Of a DNA stretch of 63,130 nucleotides, positions 1 through 12,983 are shown piece after piece. Source of the DNA: Lingula anatina (Eukaryota; Brachiopoda; Lingulata; Lingulida; Lingulidae); the NCBI RefSeq assembly GCF_001039355.2, contig NW_019775995.1:38118-101247 (forward strand), in the 5' to 3' direction. How positions within the stretch are numbered: position 1 is the stretch's first letter; the number at the start of each line of letters is the position of its first letter. Below the pieces are notes generated by a model that saw nothing but the letters and a program-made list of their open reading frames with translations, had not been told where the DNA came from and searched no databases. The translations under genes were made by a program, and so were the position numbers.

Positions 1-234
1 CAGGGTGTCCGTTCTCTGTCCAGGGTGTCAGTCCTCTGCTCAGGGTGTCCGTTCTCTGTCCAGGGTGTCAGTCCTCTGCTCAGGGTGTCCGTTCTCTGTC
101 CAGGGTGTCAGTCCTCTGCCCAGGGTGTCAGTCCTCTGTCTAAGGTGTCAGTCCTCTGTCAAGGTGGTCAGTCTTTTGTCCTGGCTGGCAAAACTCTGTC
201 AAGGTGGTCAGTCTTTTGTCCTGGCTGGCAAAAC
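1..234. repeat. Minisatellite, 20-bp unit with 40-bp higher-order unit
   Basis: Tandem array that begins before the window. The first part alternates the units cagggtgtccgttctctgtc and cagggtgtcagtcctctgct. From about 161 it changes to a related 40-bp unit containing CTGGCTGGCAAAACTCTG. Several reading frames stay open through it only because the period keeps stop codons out; there is no sign of a gene. The array resumes after an inserted element, at 403. Confidence 0.93.
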
Positions 235-402
235 CAGGCCCGTAGCCAGGGGGGGTTTGGGGGGTTCGAAAGAACCGCCCCTTTTGCTGGGAAAAGGTCC
301 ACTCTGGGTAAAGTTTGATCTAGGTACATGGCATTTTTATGGGTAAAGGTCCACTTTTTCAGAAAAAGAACCCCCCTTTTGAAATTGCTGGCTACGGGCC
401 CG
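235..402 (+). mobile_element. Family A MITE, copy 1 (168 bp), reference copy
   Basis: Short non-coding element with inverted ends: CAGGCCCGTAGCCAG at the left and CTGGCTACGGGCCCG at the right, one mismatch over 15 bp. The interior has a G-rich run, the palindrome GGTTCGAAAGAACC and a C-rich run near the right end. It is flanked by the direct repeat AAAAC (230-234 and 403-407). It sits in a minisatellite whose neighbouring unit reads CTGGCTGGCAAAACTCTG without interruption, so the empty site is visible in the same read and the 5-bp duplication is certain. It has no coding capacity and must have been moved by a transposase encoded elsewhere. Ends and target size suggest a hAT-like source, but that is inference. 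Confidence 0.9.
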
Positions 403-460
403 AAAACTCTGTCAAGGTGGTCAGTCTTCTGTCCAGGCTGACAGTCCTCTGTCTCCTGCA
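403..460. repeat. Minisatellite, continuation after the inserted element
   Basis: Resumes in register with the array at 1-234 (AAAACTCTGTCAAGGTGG, then degenerate 20-bp units), which confirms that family A copy 1 inserted into an existing tandem array. Confidence 0.85.
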
Positions 461-1692
461 GTGCAAGAGTAAATGACACTAGAAAAATTAACAAAATTTC
501 TATATGTGCAATTTTTTTTTCCCATAATAAAGTTTTCTTCCCCATCAAGTGGAAATCAAAAGGAATCAACACAGGGGTTGGGGGGAGGGGGAGGAGGGAA
601 GAAGTGCAGTTCAAGAAGTTTATTCAAACGATACCCGACTTTAACATTCTGAAATGTTAAGAGAGGGGTAATGCTATAGATCTTTGGGCAACACTTTAAA
701 TTTCCAAATGCTTTTCCTGCAGTACACCAATAGCCTGGGCAGAAATTGGCAATGGTTAGGGGTGGAAATAAGAACTTCCATTTCAAACACACTCTAATAT
801 TTCAACCTTATGCCAAATATCATGATGTAGGACATGAAGAGTGATGTGATGTCTTGGGTGTTGATCACTCTTCATTTAGTGGCACACCTGAGCATGTGAT
901 ATAAAGATCCATCTTCACCCGAGTTCCGGGGTCATCCTCTGAATCAGTGACCATTTTAGCACCCATATTTCAACTCAATGTCTCCTGCTTATTCAAATCT
1001 TATTTTGGTAGCAGTAATTTTGAAAAGGATTTCCTCTCCCATGTTGCTATTTTTGTAGCTGTGTGTGTTTATTAATGGATGTTTTCACTAGCTCAGTCAT
1101 GCTTTAAATATATTGCCAACATTCATACCTTGCCACCCCATCCACGCTTATACCTGAGATACTTAAATATAATTAACTCTTTCACCTCAAAAGAACAACA
1201 ACAACAATGAATCCTGGTACAATAAGTTTTTGTGATTCACACCACTTTGACTTTGATGTCTTGAATGAAAAATGTTTCAATTTTGACCAACATACGACTA
1301 TTAAAATGATTAACATTTGATTACTTTTTCATAGTGTTTATATTTTTATGCCATGAATCCTTTTATCTACCTATCAATGAACAAACGAAAAATAAAAAAT
1401 TACATGCTTACTCTTGAATTCACTATTATACAAGGTTCGTGGTAAAATTCAGTTATACCGCTTAACAGTGAAGATTTACATTTCAAGAAGCATCTCACTA
1501 CCACTACCAGAGGAGGAAAGATTTTTGTAATGTTTTGAGGTATTTTCAAGGCCACACATTTGTGAGACTGACAGTTTGAGATGTTCCCTCAATACTTCCG
1601 CCGGAAACTGTTTAAACCCATTGTAGTGAGCATAAAACAATGTGCCGCCATCAGGCTTCCTACTCATCATCATTCTATTGTTAATCTCCATG
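461..1692. other. Non-coding, no feature recognised
   Basis: AT-rich unique-looking sequence with a G-rich patch near 576-598 and short poly(T) runs. Open frames are short and show no domain, splice or codon signal. Confidence 0.6.
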
Positions 1693-1693
1693 G

Positions 1694-1728
<35 letters not shown>

Positions 1729-1766
1729 ATATATATATATATATATATACAGATAGATAGATATAT
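1693..1766. repeat. Compound microsatellite (TATC)n-(TA)n-(GATA)n
   Basis: A run of TATC units, then alternating TA, then AGATAGATAGATA. The two outer blocks are complementary, so the tract can form a hairpin. Confidence 0.95.
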
Positions 1767-1930
1767 GGACAGAAAAATACATTAGTAGCATGAGGCACAT
1801 CAAAGTATGTATAAATAATGTGGCTAATTCATCTTTTGTTCAGGGAGAATTGATGCCATAATTATAATATCATCATTAATTTTAAAACTATCGCCAGCAA
1901 TATTTATACTCTGTTGAAATGTATATGGAC

Positions 1931-1965
<35 letters not shown>

Positions 1966-4120
1966 GCTATTTACTATTTTACTACTGGAGAACTGAGGAG
2001 GTGGGTATGGGGGTAAAATATAGGTAAAAGGCTTGGAGCTAGAAACTTATTAAATGTCCCATTCCTCCCTCTTGACACATCTGAGTAAAAATAATAGTGC
2101 AGGCAACCCCATATTTCAAATTATATTGGTTCCATTAATTAACAATTAATTTCCAAGTCTAATTTGATCACTTTACACTTTGCCACACTGCATGTGCACT
2201 CACCCTACAATGTACTTGAAAGATGAATGGTCCTATAACTAATATCCGAGACGAGATAAAAGGGCATTAGTGTTTGCTTAGGTACAGACTGTAGTTCCTG
2301 TACTTATGACCACTGCACACAACCCTCTACAGAAATATGACAACTGCCATTAGTCTTGATTAATATTAGAGATGGAATATTGATATAAGACTTTGAAACA
2401 AAATTTCAGGATGATTTGTAAGGACCATGCACCTATCTCAAAAATGTAAAAAAAAAATAATAAAATAAAAAATAAAAATTAAATTAATTGGTCTCTATTA
2501 TGAATGGTCATGTGGAAATGTACTTTTAGTGCCTATGTACTCTAAACTCTGTGAGATGTGGGTGAAAAATTGCACATCACTTTTAGCGCAATAATACCTT
2601 AAATGTCCAAGTGTTCAAAGACATAATTCAATTTATTTTCTCAAAAGTTGTAAACAATGGGTAACCATTCTCTGTCCTGTGGCTCCTACATATCTAATGA
2701 GGATGCACTTCTATTACTTTTAAGTAGACTGGATCCAAATGACTTGAGCAGTACTTAGTGTAATCATGTCAACATCTTTGCAGTATTACAAAAAAAAAAA
2801 AAAAAAAGTTATACAATGGGGTTACTGATATTTATAAAAGATACTGCTATGAAAAACCATTTTTTTACAATAAACCAAGGATTGCTAACATCACCAGGAT
2901 CGTATTTACTCAAGTCTATTGGCTCCTAGAGTGGAGATTGCCTTATTTGACCCCATCACAGTACAATCCATTAGAGGGAAATATGGCTTCTGGATCTATT
3001 TAAGAATCATGTCCTTAAAATAGAAATAAATGGACGGAAAGTGGGTACAAGTCACCTTTTTTATCCATTCATTATGTTATAAGTAGCTTTTCTACTACTG
3101 TTATTACTACTATGGAAAAGTATGGGGTGACATTTCTGCATAAATGAATTATTTTTCTCTCTGTGTCAAAGCAGAATTCATCCATTTCAACCATTAATGG
3201 TTATCTAAATGGCTTTTGAAATAATTTCTTTATCTTTGGAGAACTGAAAAATGGCTTATTAATAAATCAATTAGCCTTAATTCTAAAGAAACCCTTTTTC
3301 AAAAGGAAGGGAATTTATTATATACAGTGCTCACAAATGGTTACAGATTATCTATAAAAACTTTTTTTTTTTTACTTGAGGTAAACTTCTTGGAAATATG
3401 TTCGGTCTCTCGGCTCAGTGGTGTTCCCTTTGAATCAGACGTGGAGGTATCTTTTGAAATATTTCTATTTTCACTAATTTTTTTAAAACCAGGATAACAC
3501 TGTACGTGTCTTAAGCCAGAGTTTTCAATCACACCACTCTAAAATCAAAATGAAAGCTACTCAGATCACACATTTTATTTCTTCCATTCTGAAAATATAA
3601 ATAAAATATTTGCACCTCCAATTAAGGCCCTTATCATAAATATTTCAGTTTGTCAAATGAATACATGAATTAGCACCTTAATATATACATGAAATTTAAA
3701 GGTACATTATATCCATTAAAAATGTCCCAAAATCATATTTTAAAAACATCTTTCCCCATTCAGATCTTAAAAACAATAAAATTCCTCAAATAGAAGTACA
3801 TGACGAAAATATTACCTTGTGAAATCTCTGGTCTAAATGAAAAACGATTGATTTTGCAGTGAACTATTTACTTAGAAATAGTGCAAAACAAGGAATCCAA
3901 GCGAAGGGACAGGCTAGCAATGATTTAATAGTATGTGAAAATTGCTTTTTTCTTTAGGAAAATAAGATTTGGCCCAAAAATCTCAAACAGAGTGCCTTTC
4001 ACCTTTTAGCAGTTTTGAACATACAAACATGACTATGCACTACTATTATTTGTATATGTTTCACTTCAAAACCTTTTCACTGCAATTACTATGAGTTATA
4101 ATATTATACCAAGTGTGTAA
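1767..4120. other. Non-coding, simple repeats only
   Basis: Contains a (CA)n tract at about 1933-1963 and poly(A) runs near 2446 and 2790. Otherwise AT-rich sequence with no supported gene. Confidence 0.6.
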
Positions 4121-4295
4121 GGCCCCATTCAGAATACGGGACTAACTAGTGCGGGGGTCAAATATGGCCGACCCACTTGAATACTTCCCCACGGGATATC
4201 TATTCAGTGTCTTTTAGCAGATTAGACGGCAAGCTTTGTATTCGGTCGCCATATTTGACCCTCGGACTAGTTACTCCCCTATTCTGCATTGGGCC
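4121..4295. mobile_element. PIF/Harbinger-like MITE (175 bp), TSD TAA
   Basis: Both sides are flanked by TAA (4118-4120 and 4296-4298). The ends are GGCCCCATTCAGAATA and TATTCTGCATTGGGCC, an imperfect inverted pair. The pairing continues inward through ...CAAATATGG and CCATATTTG..., giving arms of about 50 bp around a short core. A TWA target duplication with GGSCCC-type ends is the usual PIF/Harbinger signature. There is no coding sequence. The core word CCATATTTG also occurs in the elements at 15.9 and 31.3 kb, so all belong to one broad family. Confidence 0.8.
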
Positions 4296-6009
4296 TAAGA
4301 ATATTACACCTCAATCAGATTGCAATACATCAAAACTGATCCTTAAGTAATCAAACACAACTACTGCGACTGCACTTAACGTCATTGGAAAAGTCACCTT
4401 TGTTGAAGTAATAATGGTTTAATCACTTCATCACCAAAAGTAACAAATTAAAATCACTGGGTGATTGATATGTGCCTTGTTTTCAGACTTCATTGATGTC
4501 GCCAGTCTCCAATACTCCATGTGTTCTGCAGTAATTCCTCGCTACACTCACACCAAAGTTACCATATTCCTAACATAATACTGAATTTCTAATACCTCAG
4601 ACTTGAAGAGAGAGAGAGAGAAAAAAGCATGGTTTTCTGTCAAAAAGTATCTATTTGTGAGTAAATTTGAATGATTTTTTTATATATATATAAAAAAAAA
4701 AATGAATAAAGTTTGGTATGTAAAATTCACAAGTAATTACCACAGTCAACTAAGAGTGGGTGTGATGATGGGCTGCATAATATCCACAGAAATGCTCCCA
4801 AAGGAAAAAAATGTGCTAGAATTTCATAAGCACACCATGCTGTCAAAGGTACGATGTACAACTGTGAAGATCTTGGAGAATCAGTCCTGATTTTAGCGAA
4901 ATGTCATGGAATCTTGGAGTTGGTTTTTCCCAGAATGGTAGTGAACAGCGAATTTGCCTAGAGTAAAAATAAATAACGGTATCTTAAGTCAAAATTAAAA
5001 TGAGGGCAATTCTGTACCCCTACCCAACTGAATGAAAGACAAATTACACAGAGATGAAAACAACAAAACAGATTGTGTACCAAAAAGTGAATCACTCCTT
5101 CAATAAACTTTAAAGGTGTATGAATAATAATAATAACAATAATAATAATAATATGAAATTTAAATCAGCAACTTGAAAGACAAATGATAAATGAATCAAG
5201 CAAATCAATGAATAAAAAGATATTTGTTGGTCTGTGAGACAAACTTTCCATCTGCATAGGCCTCTAGCTACCAAATGCATTTACTATATGATGTTATCAA
5301 ACATTTTCCTTCTCTTTAGCTGAAATAACATATCTTTAGCACTTAGATAAAAACACTAAATGCCAATATATAGGTGTGCACTTGTGACATTAAGAATACA
5401 CAACAAATTTTGGTACATTTCCTGACCTTCATGTCTTTTAAAGTTTTTTCTCACACTCATTCACAAAGCTGGCTGACACGTGCCATCTCTGTGAAATGTC
5501 CCTTGCAACAGTTTCCAAGCTTTCAAATGCTTTTAAAAGAGAATATATCAAAGTCATGTAATATTTGTCTGAAACCAAAATGTCACTGCCAATTACTGCA
5601 ACCACAAATATTCCTAAACCCCTCAAGTAATCAGACATTTTGCTGTGTAAGAACTTTTTTTACCAACCTGTGCTCAGCAAAAACTTTTTGGGCTAAATGT
5701 ACACGAATATTCAAGCAGGACAACCCACCATTTCACATTCAATTACATTAACAAACAATTCGCTTCTATAAAATTCAGAATAATTGGACTTAAACAATCA
5801 TTTTTCTTTGTCTAAGTTCACTATTTATACACTCATGATGTAAAATAAACAGATACATGTTTTCCTCGTTCAAATTAACGTAAAAGCATTTTGTGCCCTC
5901 ACTCAGTTGAGTTCAAAAGGGTCGCCATGACACAAAACACCCATTTATCAATTACTGGATGTGCAATGTTAATGTTCATCATATTCTTCATGAATCTGAC
6001 TTCTGACAG
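4296..6009. other. Non-coding, simple repeats only
   Basis: A short (GA)n run near 4605-4620, a TA/poly(A) patch near 4680-4702 and a broken (AAT)n run near 5125-5152. No supported gene; open frames here lack domains and coding bias. Confidence 0.6.
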
Positions 6010-6400
6010 ATATTCGCCATCTTAGATTGCAATTTGGGATGAAAACTGAAAAATCATTTTCTAAAATTTCTCTTTTCCCTGAGCACCCACGATCATCGTT
6101 TTGACGCTGATTTAATGATACTATTTAGTACTCCAAAACTTTGCCAGTCATTTTTCTTGGAAGTCTAAGTTCAGATTTTATCACTGATAAAGTAAAATAA
6201 TGTCTTTCTTTAATGAAAATCTGTAATTAGGGGCTCATAACTCCATAACAAAAACATATGAACCAAAATGATGGCACAGGATTGTAGCCTATACACTCCT
6301 GGTCAACTCTGCCAATTTTTGTGATAAAATCTTGTTCAGGGATGAAGTTACGCCCCATACCAATTGCTATCTCGCCTCAAAATAGAAAGGTGTTAAATTG
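6010..6400 (+). repeat. Old dispersed repeat D, copy 1
   Basis: About 390 bp that recurs in inverted orientation at 52330-52730. Shared blocks in order include CTGAGCACCCA, GGGCTCATAACTCC, CCAAAATGA and GATGAAGTTACGCCCCAT. The copies differ by many substitutions and small indels, so the repeat is old. No coding frame or inverted ends were seen; the class is unknown. Confidence 0.75.
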
Positions 6401-9400
6401 ATGATTAAAGCTTTGAGTTGCCTATGCTTATACATTGTAACATCGATATTTTATATTTTCGAGTTTTTTTATTGTTTTAATTTAGCACAAAGATAGATGC
6501 ATTACTGAATAATTAGATGCAGGAAAATACTCAATTTTGGTATCTGGATGATAATAAAGGCTTAAAATATCCTTAATGGTATGTCATATGGGGGGGGGGG
6601 GGTGTGCAGGAGGAAATGAAGTCTAATGTGTATGCAACCACTATCTTTCACTGTTCTTTTATTTAAAAACAACTTCTATCCACTGCCTCTCTTCAACCAA
6701 AGCTGTACTAATGCTTTAATTACCAATAAAATTCTAAACATAAAAGGTTACCTCGAAGTCACTGTGTGTCACAGTATTAGAAATACGGAGATAGTTTTTA
6801 TGAACGTCTGACAGTGATGTTGCTATTAAGGAAGCTCATGGGGCATACCCTGCCCAGGGGTAGGTACCCCGTTCTGAGGGAGTGGTCATAAACCTGAAAC
6901 CAGGAATGATCTTCTTTAGTGTCACTGGGGGAAAACAATATTGTGAAACCCGAGAAAGGTCAACATTTATAGAAGACAATCAGTACAAAACGTCAGAAAA
7001 AAAAGAAAAAAAAAAAAAAATTGCAAAACTGTCCCTGTGACTAATCTTAAAAGGTGAGCTGAAGAGAATAGGTGCATGTGTCCAGTGTATGCTTTTTATT
7101 GAAACATTTTGCAGCAGTGTTGATATGAGCAAAACGGAAAAGCAAATAATTCTCACCCACATTTCAACCTTCAGCATCAATAATCTAACCATTATATCGA
7201 AAAGGAGGGTATGTTAACAACTTCCATCACTTAAGTCTCCATTTGGGAACAAACACCAGTACCTCTATCCATTAAATATGACTTTCAAAGAAGGAAACCT
7301 ATGAATGCCCTGACAAGCTTGTTAACATCATAAAACAATTCCAGCTTATTTTCTGCAAATTTAATGCAAACTAAGTTTGCAAGAAAAAAATGGCAAAGCT
7401 GCTAATTTGCAGCAAATTTGCAAAAACATAAAATTCCTTTTGCAAATTTGCAGCAAATTTGCGAGAAGTTTGTGGCAGGCCTGAAATTGCTAGGGCAGTA
7501 TGTGTTGCAAAAAAGGTCCACTAATTCACTTAAGTGGATTACAACTGAACCGTCTTGGGTCAAAGAAGGCAACTTTTTGGCCTGTAGTTCATTTGTGAGG
7601 CAGTCCTGACAGAAAAAAAAGAACACAATAACCCCCGCAAAGATTCTGCTGAACACATTGCCCTCACAACATATTCAGAGCATTTTGCTTCTACAATCTT
7701 GCCCCACTAGTCTGCAGTAAACCCATACTTGGTGGAAGGGGTAGAACTTTCAGGGGACTCTTTTGTCCATTATCAAAATTGTTTTATACTATTTGTTATA
7801 ATTATTGCTGCCATTACTTGAAATATAATCACACACATGCACCCACGTACAAACACGTACACACACGGAGCATTTCCTTTACGGAAAAGTCACTTTTTTG
7901 TACAAAGTAGCAATCCATACCACTTTGTCTTCTATCATCTAAGTTGAAGCCTTTTTGTAACCTTGTCACCTTGTTCCTCTCTCTAATTAATAGCTGACTG
8001 TTCTCAAACAGGACTCCTTTATTTTTCAGCCAACAAGCTAGTGTTATGTTCCCTTCCTCATTATTCTAGGTGTTCACCAAGTGGAACAGTAATGCATGTT
8101 CTATTAGCGTTTTATGACTCGAGAAGAAAAAAAAAAAAAAAAAACATCATGAAACTAAATGATTTTATTCTTTTACAAAATGATTTGATCCATGAACTGC
8201 ACACACGGTACAGCAGCTAATGTGGTTATAAAATGAAGTGAAGGGTAGACAAAGGTTGCATTTCCAGTCAACTCTTGGGGGTTTGACATGGTGAGACAGC
8301 ACCATCAGAGAAGCATGCAGGGTTCGATCCCTTGATATCTAACCATAATAAAAATCCATTTAATCACTCTGTTATCCTACCCATCACTACAATAACTGAT
8401 ATTCAATTTGCATGTCATAACACTGACTTGCTGTTGTAATATCTAAGAAATTACATTGGCTGATGGAGAGTATGAAATTTAGCCAGCACACTTCCCTTAA
8501 TTTTTTATGCACTGATGGAATCATTTAGTACCATTAAGATAAGTTGTGCTGTCTGCCTTCCATTTGTTTTTTTTTTAAATACTCATATCATATATGACCC
8601 TTCACCCAAAAATATTCCACATCTATGAAGTGAAGTCTCGAAAACTTAAAAAAAATAGAAATCCCTTCCCTCCACACAAGTTTTCCTACACAACTACACA
8701 ACCTACGCTTGGGAAGCCCCCTAAATGTCAAGAAAAAAAAATTCTGGGGAAACCCTCAAACATCTTCTATGTTCAGGTTACCAACCTAGAAAACTATAGC
8801 ACAATCAATAGAACACACTTCAGAAAAAAATAACTCAGAGATTGTCCTATTGATCCACTATCAAATAACCAACATACACATATATATAGATAAGCAAACC
8901 AAGTAAAGTCTTATTTTCTCAGACAGCATCGCTTTGGGAAACCAATCTGGTAAAACTCGTACATTTCACCTCAGGTGACCTGAGATGACCCGGTTTTCTC
9001 TCGCCGTCAGTGCAGACGCACACCAAGCTCCCAAGGATGTTCTCCACTCATCTGGAAGACAAACAAAGACCTTCTTTGAAGAGCATAATGCATCTTTTTG
9101 ACCATGAACAAAATCTGATCAAACCTGCATATGGCTGCGCATGTTTAATTTCCGCTGCACTTTTTCTTGATTACGGAGCACTGAGCATATAAGGCGGCTG
9201 CTGGATATCCTCAGATGTCCTCAGCAAATAGTACATGTCTGGGGTTTCACAGTGAATTTATAGCCAGTAACAGAGGTATCAGAATTTCACAAATATGCAC
9301 TGACAGACAATTGCGAGAGAGAGAGAGAGAGTGAGAGAGAGAGAGAGAGAGAGAGCCCATATACTTCGCATAAAAGTATTCTCATCTGGTTTTGCATTTA

Positions 9401-9540
9401 TGCACTGCAGAGAAATTTTCACTGTATTAATGCTTCACATGATTCACCTGATGGTGTTTTTTTCACAAATTAGTGTATTTTAATGTATCTTGTCATAGAG
9501 GACAAAGTTCTCATTGACAAATGAACTGTGTCCATATTTT
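6401..9540. other. Non-coding, simple repeats and a palindrome cluster
   Basis: Holds a poly(G) run (6591-6602), poly(A) runs near 7005 and 8130, and a (GA)n tract (about 9314-9354). A cluster of GCAAATTTGC-type palindromes lies at 7358-7462. A Pol III B-box-like word, GGTTCGATCC (8321-8330), has no convincing A box or cloverleaf, so I do not call a tRNA. Confidence 0.55.
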
Positions 9541-10064
9541 TACCAACCACTAAGAAAAAAAAAAAAAGGCAAGTTGTCTAATTTGAAACAAAAAGAGAGA
9601 GAGAAAAAAGTAAATTGCACTTGATTAGAATATTTAAAAAAATTGCTACATTTTTTCCAATTTGCTATCATTTGCACCCATATCTCAAGCAGACTCACAA
9701 CTCCTACACATATCATTACCATTTATATTTACAATCAACTAGGAAAAGCTGCATCATTTCCAAATTAAAAGGAGAAAAAATCTGTATTAAAAAAAGCAAA
9801 ATTTAGATATGCACTCAACCACTAAGCAAAAAAGAAGCATGTTGTCCAATTTGAAACGAACACAAAGAGAGAGAGAAAAAAAAGTAAATTGCACTTGATC
9901 AGAATGTTTAAAAAAAATTGCTACATTTTTCTCCAATTTGCAAGCCCACTCCACTCGTTTCATGGTACTATCATTTGCACCCACATGTCAAGCAGACTCA
10001 CAACTCCTCTACATATCATTATCATTTATATTTACAATCAACCAGGAAAAAGGTGCATCATTTC
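9541..10064. repeat. Local tandem duplication, unit ~220-245 bp
   Basis: Sequence from 9541 (ACCACTAAGAAAA) to about 9757 (GCATCATTTCC) is repeated from about 9821 (ACCACTAAGCAAA) to 10064 with the same order of words, including AGTAAATTGCACTTGAT and CAAGCAGACTCACAACTCC. The second copy has an extra stretch of roughly 25-35 bp around 9942-9965. This shows a duplication followed by drift or an indel. Confidence 0.88.
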
Positions 10065-11599
10065 CAATGTGGAAACCTCCTCAGAAATTTATTCTCCCTC
10101 CATGCCATTATAAAAGACCACCTCCACTACTACCATCTCCTATACAACCTTCCACTGCATTCACAGAGAATAATGAGATTAGGCGCAAAGATGTGGGAAA
10201 TACACTTCCACAGCTATTGGTTGATTAGGTATCCCTATGCCCTGAAGGCTGGGACGTCTAGACAGCCGATTATCTAAAGGTTCTACTACACAATATTTGT
10301 ATGGCAACATTTTTAGGAGTCTGGCCCAGTTTGTACGACAACAACAAGTTGTTTTCACTTCAGCGGGTGAGAGTGTGCCCAGCTCTTTTACTAATTACTG
10401 CTTAATATCTTCTGTTTAATATTTCACAAAAAAGACTATAAATAAACAAAATATATACTGTCAGTGCTTGCAAATTAAATGAAAGCAGAAATGCATACTT
10501 TATATCTTTGTTGCAAATAATTTATTAATTACGTAATAGTTTTGAATGTTTATTTATTTTGAAAAAATTACAAAAAAGGCATTTAATTCTTTGAACTTTT
10601 TAAAATCTGCCATGTTTCTAAACATATATACACATATACCGCTACATCACATAACATAAACTCTATTTCACAAATTTAATGTAAAATCTTGCTGAGTAGC
10701 TGCCTTCATTGCCTTCCGTACTAGTATTTTGAACATATCTTTTTTTTCGATGACAATAGCTGTAAAGCTAGTGTTATAATCAATTGTATCCCACTTGAAA
10801 TAATCTGAATTGTATTCAATCAGTAATCAAAATATCTGACAAAAAATAAAAAAGTTTGACGAAAATATCTTGTGAAATCACAGGGTAAGGAAGACAGCAT
10901 TCACTCTATGCCTCATTCCATGTTACAAGGCAAATGCAGTAGGAACACAAATATTGATTATTGTTGTAAGAAAAAAAAAAAAAAAAACTCAGTGAGCAAG
11001 TTAATCATGCTCAGACTGGTGAGCACTGTTTGATTAAACTCTGTGACCTTACAGACAAAATCAGTCCAAAGTGGAAAATAAAATTGTGGGGCTTTGGCAA
11101 TCCATCTGTGTCCTCCCTGCTGCCTGTTCACCTGTCAAACTACAAAGTGCACCAAACATAACATGAAAGCAAAAGGCTGGCTTATATTGAGGCACCATGA
11201 TACCTCAGACTACTACATATCATGTCAATCCGTGTGGTCCTTTGATGATGTCAACTGATGCAATTTGGCCCATTTTCGGTCTAAGTTAGTCCTCAATGTG
11301 AGGAGATGCCAAGATTGGCTGTTACACCCTGTGGAAGGTCAAATTTTTATAGACTTGGAACGCTCACAAAATATAAAATGGATGAAAACTGAAACCCCAA
11401 TTACCTATTTGTACTACATTTTTTGTACATGTGAGAAATCTTCTCCCCAGGTAGGTTGACAAAACTTGTACCTGTCAATTGTTCCAACCCACCGAGATTT
11501 CATGCATAAAACCACATATCTCAGACCACCCCAAAGAGTATATGCCAAGAATTGGTTATGCAATCTCTCTGACATTTTTTGTAACTTCTACCTGACTAA

Positions 11600-11646
<47 letters not shown>

Positions 11647-12525
11647 TAAAATCTGGCTTAGTTTGGAAAAAAAAAAAAAAAAGAGAATTTGCAAATTGCT
11701 GACCTGTGTCCTCGCCTGTTGCCAATGTAAAAATCACTCCATGTGAACATTGGAAGTTTTACAATAGCATGGTGGCATTAGATTTGCTCTACTGAGCGTG
11801 ATGTGTCACTTCTTTTTTGATTTCATATTTCGAATCTTGAATTTATTTTTTCCTAATAATTTAGTTTTTTTTTCTTTATCACGTTTTCAAATCCTAAACA
11901 AACAGGAATTCACTGTGGATTACAGTTAATAAGAAAAAAAATGAAAACAGAAAAATGGGAATACATTTCCCCATAAGTCAATGGCATCTCAACTATATTT
12001 CAATGACAACAAAGGAACAAACCAATAAAGAAAATAGCTCTTTTTTCCATTTGCTATACATTTACTTAATGTATTTGTCTCAATAATCTTTACTTGATTT
12101 TATGACAAATAATATCTGGTTAAACAACTCTGTTGTTTTCTAAGTGAAACAAAATATGATAAAGGAAAAGAAGTATGAAAGTAATGTGAAAAATTCAAAA
12201 CTGGCGACAGGACATCCTACTTTTTTTAATTTCCACCCTGAAAAAAATATCCTTTTTTTAATCACTATAATAGTCATGTGACTGTGACTTTACAGAAACA
12301 AAAACAGAGAGTGAAATGTCACACTGCGACACATTTCTAAAGAACCCAAACAGGATTTCAAAGAAAAACATCTCAAAAATAATTAAAAAGAGGAAGTTAA
12401 CATCCAATGTACAGTAATGATGAATTTAAACAACTTGTCTGTCTAAATAGGTCAACTTTTATTGGTACAGCCATTCTTTTTGGGACAATGAATAAGACTG
12501 GGTTCCCATACCTAGATCTATCTAA
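10065..12525. other. Non-coding, (AAT)n tract
   Basis: Contains poly(A) at about 10971-10987 and an (AAT)n tract at about 11600-11645. No supported gene. Open frames across the AAT tract simply read poly-asparagine. Confidence 0.6.
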
Positions 12526-12750
12526 GACCCCATTCCCATAGATTTTAGATCGATCTATCCCTGTGGGGAGTCTCACTAGATTACTGTCAGCTAAGCCGGC
12601 TTAAGCGTCTGTCCCGCCTACTAAAAGCTACAAGGGGGTAATTAACTATGGTGTGCGCTCGGCTGACTGCAATTTAGCACGAACCCCCAGGGAGTTAGGT
12701 CGATCTAAATCTAAATCTCTGGATTGATCTAAATCTCTGGGAATGCACCC
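12526..12750 (+). mobile_element. PIF/Harbinger-like MITE with AGATCGATCTA arms (225 bp)
   Basis: Flanked by TAA at 12523-12525 and 12751-12753. The left end is GACCCCATTCCCATAG and the right end CTGGGAATGCACCC, related as inverted repeats. Next inward are AGATCGATCTA and TAGGTCGATCTAAATC. Near-identical relatives lie at 31604-31829 and, inverted, at 31988-32189. Non-coding. Confidence 0.8.
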
Positions 12751-12753
12751 TAA

Positions 12754-12983
12754 CATGTACAGGATCCATCTAACTCCCAGGGCTTTCTCGCTAAATTGCT
12801 TTTAGCTTAAGCAGCTTAGATGTCTGACACACCTACTGAGAGCTGCTAAATGATAATTAATTACCCCCCCCCCCCAGAAGCCTGACAGACATCTAAGCCC
12901 CTTGAGTTGATTGCAATTTAGCAAGAAACCCCTCCAAGATAAATCGATCAACAGTTAGTAAGATAGGGTCTGGGAATGGTCCC
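12754..12983 (-). mobile_element. Diverged second copy of the same MITE, abutting the first
   Basis: Shares words with the preceding element in inverted order: AACTCCCAGGG, GCTAAATTGC, TAATTAATTACCCCC, and TGGGAATGGTCCC at the right end. It is followed by TAA (12984-12986) and preceded by the TAA that closes the first element. The two copies are therefore chained as TAA-element-TAA-element-TAA. More degenerate than its neighbour, with a poly(C) expansion at about 12866-12876. Confidence 0.65.

Noticed and set aside
5-346. Ser/Cys/Gly-rich open frames at the start of the window
   Set aside because: They read a 20-bp minisatellite and then a MITE; no gene evidence.
8281-8360. tRNA-like B box GGTTCGATCC
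   Set aside because: No A box, acceptor stem or anticodon arm can be paired around it.
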